Assembly: GCF_046098205.1 (NCBI RefSeq)
Contig: NZ_JBJURJ010000004.1
Span: 186,001 to 250,000 of the forward strand
DNA length: 64,000 bases
Reading direction: 5' to 3'
Source of the DNA: Paenibacillus_AR mesotrionivorans
GTDB taxonomy: Bacteria > Bacillota > Bacilli > Paenibacillales > NBRC-103111
A program made the translations under genes and the position numbers. This document shows, piece after piece, positions 33,845-43,331 of this stretch. Position 1 is the first letter of the stretch; each line of letters opens with the position of its first letter. The notes under the pieces are model-generated. The model was not told where the DNA came from. It searched no databases and saw only the letters and a list, made by a program, of their open reading frames with translations.

Positions 33845-34762
33845 TTAGGGCAGTTTGTTGCCTGCCGCCCGGTAAATCTCGTACCATTCGGGGCGGGTGA
33901 GTGTAATGTCGGATGCCCGGCAGATATCGGTGAGCCGAGCCTTGCTGGTGGTGCCGACAATCGGCTGCATCCGGGCCGGGTGGCGAAGCAGCCAGGCGAT
34001 GGCGATGGCCGTATTGGGCACACCTTTGGCTTCGACGAGCTCATCGATCTTGGCATTCAGCTCCGGGAACTTGGGGTTGTCCAGAAACACCCCTTCGAAG
34101 AAGCCGTACTGGAACGGAGACCAAGGCTGGATGGTGATATCCTTCAGCCGGCAGTAGTCCAGGATGCTGCCGTCCCGGTCAATGGACCGGTCGATCTTCA
34201 TGTTGACGTTGATTCCGGCGTCGATCATCCCTGTATTGGTAATGGACAGCTGAAGCTGGTTGGCAATAAGGGGCTGCTTGACGTATTTGGCCAGAAGCTC
34301 GATCTGCATGGGGTTCTGGTTGCTGACGCCGAAGTGGCGTACCTTGCCGCTTTTGTGCAGCTGGTCAAAGGCCTCGGCCACCTCCTCCGGCTCCACCAGC
34401 GTGTCCGGGCGGTGCAGGAGCAGCACATCGATATAATCGGTGCGCAGGCGCTTCAGGCTGCCTTCCACGGAAGCGAGAATATGCTCCTTGGAGAAATCGA
34501 AAAATCCCGGACGGATGCCGCACTTGGTTTGCAGCAGCAGCTTGTCCCGGCCAATGCCCTCCCCGGCAACCGCCTCCGCGAACAATTCCTCGGACTGGCC
34601 CTTTGCATAAATATCCGCATGATCAAAAAAATTGATTCCCTCCGCCAGCGCCGTCTGAATCAGCGCCCCCGCTTCCGCTACATCCAGTTCCGTGATCCGC
34701 ATACACCCCAGGGAAATTTCCGAGGCGTGAAGCGCGCCGTTTGCCATGCCAATCGTTTTCAA
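33845..34762 (-). CDS. Aldo/keto reductase
   Basis: This 305-residue NADPH-dependent reductase has a TIM-barrel fold and resembles the YdhF group. It shows the catalytic tyrosine region FFDHADIYAKGQSEELF, the lysine in LLLQTKCGIRP, the histidine in VLLLHRPD, and the cofactor region ending PIVGTTSKARLTDIC. A TTG at 34762, 8 bases after a GGGGG run, gives the family length; frames further upstream add foreign residues. The substrate is unknown. It is divergent from an ATPase gene. Confidence 0.88.
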   Translation of the reverse strand: MKTIGMANGALHASEISLGCMRITELDVAEAGALIQTALAEGINFFDHADIYAKGQSEELFAEAVAGEGIGRDKLLLQTKCGIRPGFFDFSKEHILASVEGSLKRLRTDYIDVLLLHRPDTLVEPEEVAEAFDQLHKSGKVRHFGVSNQNPMQIELLAKYVKQPLIANQLQLSITNTGMIDAGINVNMKIDRSIDRDGSILDYCRLKDITIQPWSPFQYGFFEGVFLDNPKFPELNAKIDELVEAKGVPNTAIAIAWLLRHPARMQPIVGTTSKARLTDICRASDITLTRPEWYEIYRAAGNKLP

Positions 34763-34824
34763 AACAAGCACCCCCTCTGGTAAAATGGATTCATGTCTAA
34801 GCATACCAAAAGAGGAGGGTGAAT

Positions 34825-35565
34825 GTGAAACAACACGCTATGCCGCAATTCGATCTGTTCATCCGCAGTGCGGTGCTGAAGCGGGAGCAGGTGGATCAGT
34901 GGGGGAGCTATCCCTTTTGTCTGCCGGTGGTCCGAACGCTGGACAAGCTGGATTTCCGCAGCCGTGTTACCTTCCTGGTCGGGGAAAACGGTACGGGCAA
35001 ATCCACTCTCCTGGAGGCCATCGCCGTCAACTACGGCTTCAATCCGGAGGGAGGCTCCAAAAATTTTAATTTTTCCACGTTTGAAACCCACTCGCCGCTG
35101 GGCGATTTTCTTACCCTGTGGAAAGGACCTTACCGGGCGGAGGATGGTTTTTTCCTGCGGGCGGAAAGCTTCTACAATGTGGCATCCGAGGTGGACCGGC
35201 TGGCCTTGTGGGAGAGCTATGGCGGTTCCCTCCACCGCCAGTCCCACGGGGAAAGCTTCATGTCGCTTCTGCTGCACCGCTTCAGGGGCAAGGGCATCTA
35301 CCTGCTGGACGAGCCCGAGGCAGCCCTGTCGCCTATGCGCCAGCTGGCCATGATGGCCCGGATGCGGGACCTGGTGGAGGACGGTTCCCAGTTTATTATC
35401 GCCACCCACTCGCCGATCCTGCTGGGTTACCCAGGGGCGGATATTCTGGTGCTGGGGGAGGACGGGCCTGTTCTAACGCCTTATGAGGAGACGGAGCATT
35501 ACACCCTGACTCGAGCCTTCCTCCAGCATCCACAGCGGATTCTGGACGAGCTGTTCCGGGAGTAG
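34825..35565 (+). CDS. AAA/SMC-like ATPase
   Basis: This 246-residue protein is a compact AAA ATPase of the RecF/SMC-like type: Walker A VGENGTGKSTLLEAI, Walker B IYLLDEPEAALSP, and a following THSPILLGYPGADIL switch region. The signature is probably the HGESF segment. It has no extra domain, so it may regulate or repair nucleic acids or act with partners elsewhere. The GTG at 34825 has GGAGG 6 bases upstream. It is followed by a long repeat-rich intergenic region. Confidence 0.85.
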   Translation: MKQHAMPQFDLFIRSAVLKREQVDQWGSYPFCLPVVRTLDKLDFRSRVTFLVGENGTGKSTLLEAIAVNYGFNPEGGSKNFNFSTFETHSPLGDFLTLWKGPYRAEDGFFLRAESFYNVASEVDRLALWESYGGSLHRQSHGESFMSLLLHRFRGKGIYLLDEPEAALSPMRQLAMMARMRDLVEDGSQFIIATHSPILLGYPGADILVLGEDGPVLTPYEETEHYTLTRAFLQHPQRILDELFRE

Positions 35566-35801
35566 GAGTGGGCGATGTTAACCAGCTCACACAGACCAAC
35601 CATGTCCACTCAGTAAACGGGCAGAGAGCGGGCGGAGTGGTACTGGGGAGTACGTGGTGACGGGAGAAAGGTGCGGGGACCGCGAGTGTAGCATGGTGAT
35701 GGGAAGCGGCGTATTGGAAAACGAGCAATAAGGAGCAGAATGCAAAATGGAGGTAAGTGGAAACTGGGCAGCAGCGGTTGGTGCCGGACTGGAGCTGAGG
35801 C

Positions 35802-35984
35802 TAACGGCAGCAGGAGCCCTTATTTCCCCGGATTTGCCTCCGAAAAAAATCTAACGGCGGTGACAGACGCTATTTGACCCTTTTGGCCTGCTGATGGCCC
35901 AAAAATGAGGAAATAGCGTCCGTGGCCGCCGTTAGATTTTGGGAAGGACAATTTTGGGCCCAATAGCGGCGCTCACCGCCGTTA
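35802..35984. repeat. 183-bp four-unit inverted repeat element, subfamily D
   Basis: Direct units start TAACGGCAGC at 35802 and TAACGGCGGTGA at 35852. Inverted units end GGCCGCCGTTA at 35934 and CACCGCCGTTA at 35984. A second block CGCTATT or CCTTATT lies about 17 bases into each unit. Both spacings are 50 bp. It shares the geometry of the A and B elements and lies 85 bp from an A element, between convergent genes. Confidence 0.88.
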
Positions 35985-36068
35985 GAATCAGGACAGCGCT
36001 GGTAGCGGGGCAGGTTGGGTGGCTGAAGCAGCAGACTGGTGGAGCATTCCGGGGATACGCCGGACCGC

Positions 36069-36251
36069 TAACAGAACTCAGAGGCGCTTAGCGGCTGAAA
36101 AGGGACCAATTTGATTTTTAACGGAACCCTGCGCCTCTTAGCGCACATTATGCACCCAATTTGCCCTAGCTGCCCCGGCTAAGCATCTCTTAGTTCCGTT
36201 AGAGCGCCAAGGCAGCCGATTTCGGCCTCTAAGCGCCTCCTGGTTCCGTTA
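36069..36251. repeat. 183-bp four-unit inverted repeat element, subfamily A, copy 3
   Basis: Direct units TAACAGAACTCAG and TAACGGAACCCTG start at 36069 and 36119. Inverted units end TTAGTTCCGTTA at 36201 and TGGTTCCGTTA at 36251. Both spacings are 50 bp. Confidence 0.88.
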
Positions 36252-36282
36252 GCGGATAACCGGCTCAGCCGGTTCCCCCCTA

Positions 36283-36373
36283 GCCGGCCAACCGGCCACT
36301 CTGGCCACACTCCGCCAGCCGGCCAACCGACCACTCTGGCCACACCTCCGCCAACCGGCCAGCCGGCCTCTCT
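36283..36373. repeat. Tandem repeat of about 35 bp
   Basis: Two near-identical copies start GCCGGCCAACCG at 36283 and 36318, each with CACTCTGGCCACAC and CCGCCA. A partial third starts near 36354. It lies between convergent genes. Confidence 0.75.
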
Positions 36374-36422
36374 GTCTAACCCTAGCTTAACCGACCAATC
36401 TGGTATCCCTCGGCTCCGGCTG

Positions 36423-37091
36423 TCAGCCCGCCATATTATTCTTTGAGTCCTGGGGCGAAAACACCGAGATGTGGCTCACCTTGCCGGTAGCCGCCGGAAT
36501 AATGAACTTCAGCTCGAAGTCCTTCCCGGCGGGGTAGACATAAATGGTGTCGTCGCCGTTTTTGCGGATGTCCTCCGATTTGCCAAGGGCTGCTTCAATG
36601 TCGGCCAGCTTCAGTTCTTGCAGGTTAGGGGCACTGGAGCGCACATCGAAAATCTTGCTGCCTTTATTGAAGCCGAATACGGTATTTTTCTTGCTGTAGG
36701 TGGAGTAGATGCCCTGACCGGCAGAATCCTTATTGTCCGGCTCGCCCCAAGCCTTCTCCACATCTTCGATCAGGCTGGTATGCGCGGCGAATTCCACCCC
36801 CGGCGCCTTGCCTTGTTTGGCTAGCTCCAGAACCTCGTGGAGGAGCTGTTTTTTATCCGTCGCAGGGGAGGCGGTCGGCGCAGCTGTAGCCGGTTTCGAT
36901 GAGGCCGCGGCAGAAGCGCCCGGCGAAGCGGCAACCGGCGGCGATGCTGCCGGGACAGAGGCTGCCGGAGCAGTAGCGCCGGACGGAGCCGTAGACGGAG
37001 CGGCCGTGCTGCCGTCATTGCAGCCGGCCAATACAGCAAGGGCTGCGGACAGGGCAATCGCGGCGATAGCAGAATATTGAAGCTTCATCAT
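36423..37091 (-). CDS. DUF4309 lipoprotein (YjgB-like)
   Basis: This 222-residue protein has a lipoprotein signal ending in the lipobox LAGC, so it should be anchored on the outer face of the membrane. An Ala/Pro/Ser-rich linker (about 27-80) precedes a DUF4309 domain: APGVEFAAHTSLIEDVEKAWGEPD, YSTYSKKNTVFGFNKGSKIFDVRS and LKFIIP-HISVFSP. YjgB-like proteins of spore formers are extracellular and of unknown function. AAGGAGG precedes two adjacent ATGs (37091, 37088). It follows the SgrR-like gene on the same strand by 77 bp. Confidence 0.88.
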   Translation of the reverse strand: MMKLQYSAIAAIALSAALAVLAGCNDGSTAAPSTAPSGATAPAASVPAASPPVAASPGASAAASSKPATAAPTASPATDKKQLLHEVLELAKQGKAPGVEFAAHTSLIEDVEKAWGEPDNKDSAGQGIYSTYSKKNTVFGFNKGSKIFDVRSSAPNLQELKLADIEAALGKSEDIRKNGDDTIYVYPAGKDFELKFIIPAATGKVSHISVFSPQDSKNNMAG

Positions 37092-37168
37092 GATGCCTCC
37101 TTGTGTGTACATGGTGTGGACAACAGGATTAAAAGAACCTCTCCATATCTTTACCCCATTTCTTCAAC

Positions 37169-38896
37169 CTATGGACATGGGGCCTCCGGCGGGAACCAGA
37201 TTTGCCGCAGATCAATCCAGCCCTGGCTGTTGAAGGACAGCCCGCGGACAGAGGGCAGATAGGCGGTTTCCAAGGGTTTCTCATAGAGAATCCCCAGCAG
37301 CCGTTCCTCGTCCAGAAGCTCCTCCAGCTGCCGGAAAAACCCGGCACGCTCCTTCACATCTGCCTTATGCCGCACCCCGGAAAGCAGGCTCTGGACCCTG
37401 CTTTTGATGGAAGGCTCCATATGCTCACTCACCGTATGGTAGAGGTCGAACAGCCGCAGTTCCTCGTCCTGGTCCCGGATTAGCGAAAAGATAATCAGGT
37501 CGGCCTGCAGCCGGGCCGACCCCTTGAACGCCTCCGGCTCCAGAAGCAGCAGCCGGCTGGGAATGCCCCGCCCGAGAAGCCGGGCGGCAACAAGCTCACC
37601 ATCCTCCCGGTACTGGGGGATGGTGGCAATTAACAGCGGCCTGTCCGCCAAAAGCGGCAGAGCCGTGTCCTTCACCTCTCCGATGTCCCCGGTATCACCC
37701 GCCCCATCAAACTCCCCGCCACGGATCCCCTGCATAACCGCTGTTCTTAACGCCGGCTGCTGAAGCGGCCCGCCCGACCCGGTATTGCAGGTGACGAACT
37801 TGCGGATGGACGCATGGGAATGCATCCGGCTCCAGCCCGTTTCCGCTTCTGCTCCCGGGTTGTGGATCAGGTGGAAGGGAGAGCCCTCCACCTCCGGTCC
37901 GGCAGGATCGCCGCCGGTCCAAGGGACATGGATAATCTCCGCCCGGTCCAGCTGGGCCCTGCCCAAATGGTAGGCGGGAAAAGCCTCCAGAATGCAGTGG
38001 CGGCCGTTCAGCTCCGCTACCCGGAACGGCCCCGTACCCACAGGCTTCAGTCCGAAGGCCTCCTCATCCGTCCCATGCAGCTCCTCCGGCAGGATGGAAG
38101 CCCGGCTGGTGCACAGAAACGGCAGGAAGAGCTCATTGGGCTCCGCCAGCTCCATCATCACCGCCAAGGGACCCAAGGCTTCGATCCTGCGCAGGGTTTT
38201 GACAATAGAGCTGTACAGAAGCGGCCGTCCGCTGCCGGACAGGCGCCGGAGGGAATACACCACATCCCGGGAGGTCAGGGGCTGCCCGTTGTGGAACTGG
38301 ATCCCCTTGCGCAGATAAAAAACCCAGCGGGTGCGGCTGCCGTCTGTTTCCCAGGCATGGGCGGCAAGGGGCTCAATCTCCCCGCTCCTCCCGTTCCGGC
38401 GGACCAGACCGTCGAAAACATGGCTCGCCACAAAGGACTCTGCCGTAAGATTCATATACAGCGGGTCAACGGTATGCAGCTTTTGCCGGAGGGGGAGACG
38501 CAGGGTATCAACCTGGCTGTCTGGCCCGCTTTCCCGGTGATGACCGAAAAAACCCAACAACCGGCTTTGAAGCGCCTGCTCCAGCTGGGGGGTCTGCACA
38601 TATGCACGGATCTGCCTCACCGCCTGCTCCAGCTCCCGGCCGCTTAATGCCGCTGTCACCGCCTCAACGGCGATTTGCTCTGCGGCGACCGCAAATTCCA
38701 GACCGGAGCGGCTGCCCCGTCCCCGTTTGGGAGACCAGACGATCCACCCCAGCCGCACCATGGCCGTAACCACATTCAGGGCGTGACGGTGGGTGCAGTC
38801 CAGCACCCGGGCGATTTCGTCCAGAGTGGTTTCCGTTTTGGCGCCGGAGCCGCCGTAATGGGCATGGAGCCTCAAGAATTGGGGATGCAGCTTCAT
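37169..38896 (-). CDS. SgrR-like regulator with solute-binding domain
   Basis: This 575-residue protein joins an N-terminal DNA-binding domain (SgrR_N, about 1-110: TLDEIARVLDCTHRHALNVVTAMVRLGWIVWSPKRGRG) to a large domain like the substrate-binding protein of oligopeptide ABC transporters (about 145-575: DPLYMNLTAESFVASHVFDGLVRR, WVFYLRKGIQFHNGQPLTSRDVVYSLRR). Such fusions sense a metabolite and regulate transport genes. GGGAGG lies 9 bases upstream, next to a hairpin GGACT-N4-AGTCC (38912-38925) in the leader. Target and ligand are unknown. Confidence 0.88.
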   Translation of the reverse strand: MKLHPQFLRLHAHYGGSGAKTETTLDEIARVLDCTHRHALNVVTAMVRLGWIVWSPKRGRGSRSGLEFAVAAEQIAVEAVTAALSGRELEQAVRQIRAYVQTPQLEQALQSRLLGFFGHHRESGPDSQVDTLRLPLRQKLHTVDPLYMNLTAESFVASHVFDGLVRRNGRSGEIEPLAAHAWETDGSRTRWVFYLRKGIQFHNGQPLTSRDVVYSLRRLSGSGRPLLYSSIVKTLRRIEALGPLAVMMELAEPNELFLPFLCTSRASILPEELHGTDEEAFGLKPVGTGPFRVAELNGRHCILEAFPAYHLGRAQLDRAEIIHVPWTGGDPAGPEVEGSPFHLIHNPGAEAETGWSRMHSHASIRKFVTCNTGSGGPLQQPALRTAVMQGIRGGEFDGAGDTGDIGEVKDTALPLLADRPLLIATIPQYREDGELVAARLLGRGIPSRLLLLEPEAFKGSARLQADLIIFSLIRDQDEELRLFDLYHTVSEHMEPSIKSRVQSLLSGVRHKADVKERAGFFRQLEELLDEERLLGILYEKPLETAYLPSVRGLSFNSQGWIDLRQIWFPPEAPCP

Positions 38897-39024
38897 GGAT
38901 CCAACCCTCCCGGACTTTATAGTCCTTGTTCCTAAAATACGAAATAAACCGTGCCCAGCTTTCTATTTATTTTCTTATTTTATCAGGTAAGATGGGAGAT
39001 AGAAAGAATTAGGAGGTTATTTCC

Positions 39025-40536
39025 ATGAAGGCTGCGGCCAGCCGGCTTTACGGCAAACCGCTTGCGCTGCTGCTGGTGGCGGTGCTGGTGGGAGCGGTGC
39101 ATCAGTGGCTGTTTTTTGAGCATGAGCCCGGAGTTTCGTTTCCGTTGTTTGTGCTGCTGTTTTATCTGTTTATGTATGCGGGGGCAAAGGACAAGCTTCG
39201 CCCTGTAACCGGATTCGCTTGTTATCTGGGGGTTGTGGTGGGGCTGCTGGCGTTGTCCTTCCTGTTTATTGATTCGGATCTGTTCAGGGGGCTGAATGCG
39301 TTGGCTGTTCCCGGGCTGGCGCTGGTCCACATGGCGTACTGCCTGGACTGGAGACGTCCGGATTGGGGCCGGGCCGGCCTGATTTTGATTGCCCTCGATC
39401 ATGTCATCACCCAGAACCTGCGGCATTGGAAAACCGCGATGGAGCTTCTTTTTGCTTCTGTGGCCGGAAGGATGGAGGCGAAACGCCGGGAAACGCTGAA
39501 GGCGGTGCTGCTTGGGCTGGCTATTGCTATCCCGCTGTTGGCGGTAGTGGTATCCCTGCTGGCATCTGCCGACGGTATTTTCCATCAGGTGCTGGGCGGC
39601 ATTCCCGGCTGGTTCGCCGGATTATCCCTGACTGAAGGCGGCATTAGGCTGCTGTGGACGGTTCTGTTGGGGCTGGGCCTATTCGGATATGTATACGGCT
39701 TCCTCAAGCCTGACCGGGGGGATGAAGAGGAAACGGAGACGGCTGTCCGGGATGAACGGGAGACCCGTGACGGGCTTCTTATGGACTTTAGAATAAGCCC
39801 TGTTACAACGGCAACGGTGCTGGCTATGATCAATGTGGTGTATGTGCTGTTCGTGGCCCTTCAGTTCAGCTATTTGTTCGGGGCATGGGAGGGTGTGCTG
39901 CCGGAAGGGGTCACCTATGCGGATTATGCCCGCAAGGGCTTCGGCGAGCTGGTGGCGGTTACGGCGCTGAATTATATTCTCCTGCTGGCCAGTTTGACTG
40001 CCGCAGATGGTCCCGCCAAAGGGGCTGCCCGCTTCAACCGGTGGATGCTTTATCTTCTGGTAGGCTGTTCCTGTGTCATGCTGTATTCGGCATACAGCAG
40101 GCTTGCCCTGTACGAGGAGGCTTACGGCTACACGGTGCTGCGTTTTCTGGTCCATGCTTTTATGATTTTCCTGGCGCTCCTGCTGGTGCTGGCCGCCATC
40201 CGGGTAAGACTGCCCCGTTTTCCACTCATGCGCTGTTATATTGTGCTGGGACTGGGCGCTTATGTACTGTTGAATTACATCGGGATGGAATCGATAATCA
40301 CAAGGCTGAATATAGAGCGTTACGAGCAAAGCGGGAAGCTGGACACGGACTATCTGATGGGCTTGTCCAGCGATGCCCTGCCCAGACTGTCGAAGCTGGA
40401 CAGTACGGCTGCTCCGGATTTCGAGGAACGCCTGCGCCGTAAGCTGGAGCTGATCCGCCAGAAAAAGGACTGGCAATCTTTTAATCTGGCGGACTACCGG
40501 GCGGAGCAGGCATTGAACAAACGCTTCGCGGACTGA
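39025..40536 (+). CDS. DUF4173/DUF4153 family membrane protein
   Basis: This 503-residue integral membrane protein has about eleven predicted helices in the first 420 residues and a charged cytoplasmic C terminus (about 430-503). Typical DUF4173 blocks are SADGIFHQVLGGIPGW, VLFVALQFSYLFGAWEGVLPEGVTYADYARKGFGEL and LNIERYEQSGKLDTDYLMGLSSDALPRL. AGGAGG lies 8 bases upstream. No function has been established for the family that I know of. It is transcribed alone. Confidence 0.85.
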   Translation: MKAAASRLYGKPLALLLVAVLVGAVHQWLFFEHEPGVSFPLFVLLFYLFMYAGAKDKLRPVTGFACYLGVVVGLLALSFLFIDSDLFRGLNALAVPGLALVHMAYCLDWRRPDWGRAGLILIALDHVITQNLRHWKTAMELLFASVAGRMEAKRRETLKAVLLGLAIAIPLLAVVVSLLASADGIFHQVLGGIPGWFAGLSLTEGGIRLLWTVLLGLGLFGYVYGFLKPDRGDEEETETAVRDERETRDGLLMDFRISPVTTATVLAMINVVYVLFVALQFSYLFGAWEGVLPEGVTYADYARKGFGELVAVTALNYILLLASLTAADGPAKGAARFNRWMLYLLVGCSCVMLYSAYSRLALYEEAYGYTVLRFLVHAFMIFLALLLVLAAIRVRLPRFPLMRCYIVLGLGAYVLLNYIGMESIITRLNIERYEQSGKLDTDYLMGLSSDALPRLSKLDSTAAPDFEERLRRKLELIRQKKDWQSFNLADYRAEQALNKRFAD

Positions 40537-40625
40537 TCTTGTAGTGACCTCCGGCCGGGACACTGCGGCACATAGGACGACTTCCCTCTTTCATAAAGTA
40601 GTAAAAAGACAAGGGAGGCGTTGGT

Positions 40626-40763
40626 ATGAGCGGCTTGCGCCAGCTGGATTGGCAATTGGTGTCGTTCGTGGCGGTAAGCGTATGCATAGAGCTGCTGGGC
40701 GGCTTGCGTTATCCCCGCATCTATTACTGCGGCCCCAGACGGGATACGGGGGACAAAATGTAA
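40626..40763 (+). CDS. Small hypothetical protein, 45 aa
   Basis: A 45-residue frame with GGGAGG 7 bases before its ATG. It encodes a hydrophobic centre (LVSFVAVSVCIELL) and a basic end (PRIYYCGPRRDTGDKM). It is followed by a terminator and preceded by a membrane protein gene. The ribosome site makes it plausible, but no family is recognised. Confidence 0.5.
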   Translation: MSGLRQLDWQLVSFVAVSVCIELLGGLRYPRIYYCGPRRDTGDKM

Positions 40764-40832
40764 CGGACGGAGTGGCTGCTGACGTTACATGTCTGCAAGC
40801 GATGAGGCTGATTTGAGGGTCATCTCCGAAGT

Positions 40833-40865
40833 AAGGCTTGCCGGAAAACGGCAGGCCTTTTTTTA
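40833..40865 (+). terminator. Terminator
   Basis: AGGC-TTGCCG pairs with CGGCA-GGCCT around a GAAAA loop, followed by seven T. Confidence 0.85.
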
Positions 40866-40937
40866 TGGGGATCGGAATAATGAAATAAAGGATATGGTCC
40901 GAATAAAGAATGTGTATGTTAAAAGGGTAACTCCTGA

Positions 40938-40966
40938 TTTACAATGAAATGGAGGATAAATACTAT
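40938..40966 (+). promoter_or_regulatory. Promoter of the FAD-dependent oxidoreductase gene
   Basis: TTTACA (40938-40943), a 17-bp spacer and TACTAT (40961-40966) resemble a sigma-A promoter. Confidence 0.6.
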
Positions 40967-40989
40967 ACTTGTTACGGGGTGATCCTGCA

Positions 40990-43293
40990 ATGAGGGAAGA
41001 AGTGGTCCGCTCAGATATTACGGTGGTCGGCGGCGGTTTGGCGGGAGTATGTGCAGCCGTGGCGGCAGCCAGACTGGGACAGACAGTGGCGCTTATTAAC
41101 AACCGTCCGGTGTTGGGCGGCAATTCCAGCAGCGAGGTAAGAGTGTGGGTATGCGGAGCCACGGCTCACGGTACCAACCGTTATGCCCGGGAAACAGGGA
41201 TTATGGGAGAGCTGTTTACGGAGAATCAGTACCGTAATCCGGAGGGGAATCCGTATTTTTGGGATTTGACCATTCTGGAAACGGTGCGGGCGGAGCCGAA
41301 CATCAGTCTCTTTTTGAATACGGATGTGCATGAGGTGGAGGCGGACGGAGATGCGGACAACCGGGTGATCCGTTCCGTCACCGGCTGGATGATGGGGTCC
41401 GAGCGGCGGATCCGTTTTGAAAGCAGCATGTTTCTCGATTGCTCCGGAGACGGTCTGGTGGGGTTCCTGGCGGGAGCCAAATACCGGATCGGCCGGGAGG
41501 CGTTCAGCGAATACGGCGAGGATTGGGCGCCGGAGGTTTCCGACAGCATCACGCTGGGAAGCACCCTCCTGTTCTATACCAAGGACACGGGCAAGCCGGT
41601 GAAGTATGTACCGCCAACCTTCGCCAAGGACATTACCCAAACCAATATCCCCCTGCGCCGGGTTATCCGGAGCGGCGACAACGGCTGCGCCTATTGGTGG
41701 ATCGAATGGGGCGGCGAGCTGGATATTGTGGACCAGAATGAGCGTATCCGCGATGAGCTGTGGTCGGTGATTTACGGGATTTGGGATTATATCAAAAATT
41801 CCGGCCAATTCGACGCGGACAACATGACTCTGGAGTGGATAGGCTCTGTGCCGGGCAAACGCGAGTACCGCCGCTTCGTCGGAGATTATGTAATGAAGCA
41901 GCAGGATATTATCGCCCAGGAGCCTTTTCATGACCGGATCGGCTTCGGCGGCTGGTCCATTGATCTCCACCCGCCCCAAGGGGTGTATTCCGAGGAGAGC
42001 GGCTCCAAGCATCTCCATGCGGACGGGGTGTATCATATTCCGTATCGCTCCTTGTACTCTGCGAATGTATCCAATCTGCTGTTCGCCGGACGGAATGTCA
42101 GTGCATCCCACGTGGCCTTCGGCACCCTCCGGGTGATGGCGACCTGCGCCATTATGGGTGAAGCGGCAGGCACCGGTGCAGCGCTGGCCTCCTTCATGGG
42201 CATCACCCCCCGTGAGGTTGGGGAGCGGCATCTGGCTGATTTGCAGCGGACCATGCTCCGGCAGGATGCCTCCATTATCGGTTTGGCGCTGGACGATCCG
42301 GAGGATCTGGCCCGGTCGGCCGAGGTCCGCGCCTCTTCCACATTGGCGTACCCTGTTTTGGAAAAGCCCGGTGCTGAAGCGCACCCGCTGACCCATGATA
42401 CGGGGCTTTTGTTCCCGGTTGGCTCTTGTGGCCTTGGCAAGCTGGAGCTTCTGGCAGATGTGAAGGCGGATACTGTGCTTCGTGTGGAGCTGTGGGATAC
42501 AGGGAAACCCGAGAACTACGTACCGGCCGGTTTGGTTGGCGAGGTTTCCGTTGAAGCTGCTGCAGGAGAGGGACAATGGCTGGCGCTGCCGCTTTCGTGG
42601 AAGCCGGAACACCTGCAAAATGCCTTTGTGGTTATCCGGGCCAACGATGCGGTTTCCCTGCGGCATGCAGACGGGACGTTGACCGGTGTGCTCACCTTCC
42701 TCAAAGGTGACAAACCCCGGGTTTCCTCCGCCATGGAGGACCATCAGCCCGACCAGCCGGTGGTCCAATGGAGCATGCGGCAGCTGGTGCGCAAGGCATT
42801 CTGCTTCCGGGCTCTGCCCATGGGGACTGCTGAGGGCGTTGGGGCCGGTGAGGCGGCAGCGGCTGTTTCACCCTATGCGCCAGCCTCCGTTACCGACGGT
42901 TATCTGCGTCCGTATGGCGGCCCCCATTCCTGGGTATCCGCCCCGCTGGCGGAGGAGGGAGAGGCGTGGCTGGAGCTGGTATGGCCGGAGCCGGTGCGTT
43001 TTAACGAAATTCAGGTGATTTTTAATGATGATGTAAATGAGGACCTGATTAACCTGCATCACCACTTCACCCCTTTCCCGGTTATTCCGGAGCTGGCCCG
43101 GGCGTACCGCCTGGAGGTTCCCGCCCCCGAAGGGGACGGGTGGGTGGTCCTGGCGGAGGAAGCCGGCAACCGCAAGCGCAACCGGGTGCACCGGCTGGCG
43201 GCTGAGGCCAAAACCAGCCGGCTGCGTCTCACCGTCGCCGGCACCAACGGCGGCGAGTACGCCGAGGTGGTACACATCGGCGTTAGGGTGTAG
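40990..43293 (+). CDS. FAD-dependent oxidoreductase with C-terminal accessory domain
   Basis: This 767-residue protein has an N-terminal FAD-binding Rossmann motif VVGGGLAGVCAAVAAARLGQTVALINNRPVLGGNSSSEVRVW, typical of the FAD_oxidored group (PF12831) often found in carbohydrate-use loci. The flavoprotein part runs to about residue 430 and ends NLLFAGRNVSASHVAFGTLRVMATCAIMGEAAGTGAA. The remaining about 335 residues look like beta-rich accessory domains, possibly discoidin-like. No signal peptide is seen. The substrate is unknown; oxidation of a sugar is a guess from the family. The ribosome site is modest (GGGGTGATC). Confidence 0.82.
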   Translation: MREEVVRSDITVVGGGLAGVCAAVAAARLGQTVALINNRPVLGGNSSSEVRVWVCGATAHGTNRYARETGIMGELFTENQYRNPEGNPYFWDLTILETVRAEPNISLFLNTDVHEVEADGDADNRVIRSVTGWMMGSERRIRFESSMFLDCSGDGLVGFLAGAKYRIGREAFSEYGEDWAPEVSDSITLGSTLLFYTKDTGKPVKYVPPTFAKDITQTNIPLRRVIRSGDNGCAYWWIEWGGELDIVDQNERIRDELWSVIYGIWDYIKNSGQFDADNMTLEWIGSVPGKREYRRFVGDYVMKQQDIIAQEPFHDRIGFGGWSIDLHPPQGVYSEESGSKHLHADGVYHIPYRSLYSANVSNLLFAGRNVSASHVAFGTLRVMATCAIMGEAAGTGAALASFMGITPREVGERHLADLQRTMLRQDASIIGLALDDPEDLARSAEVRASSTLAYPVLEKPGAEAHPLTHDTGLLFPVGSCGLGKLELLADVKADTVLRVELWDTGKPENYVPAGLVGEVSVEAAAGEGQWLALPLSWKPEHLQNAFVVIRANDAVSLRHADGTLTGVLTFLKGDKPRVSSAMEDHQPDQPVVQWSMRQLVRKAFCFRALPMGTAEGVGAGEAAAAVSPYAPASVTDGYLRPYGGPHSWVSAPLAEEGEAWLELVWPEPVRFNEIQVIFNDDVNEDLINLHHHFTPFPVIPELARAYRLEVPAPEGDGWVVLAEEAGNRKRNRVHRLAAEAKTSRLRLTVAGTNGGEYAEVVHIGVRV

Positions 43294-43331
43294 GGCGCGC
43301 AGCGGCGGGGTTGGCCCCCGCTGCGGAGAGG

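Noticed and set aside
41011..42768. Long minus-strand frame opposite the FAD oxidoreductase
   Set aside because: It mirrors the high-GC codons of the real gene and shows no domain pattern or ribosome site.
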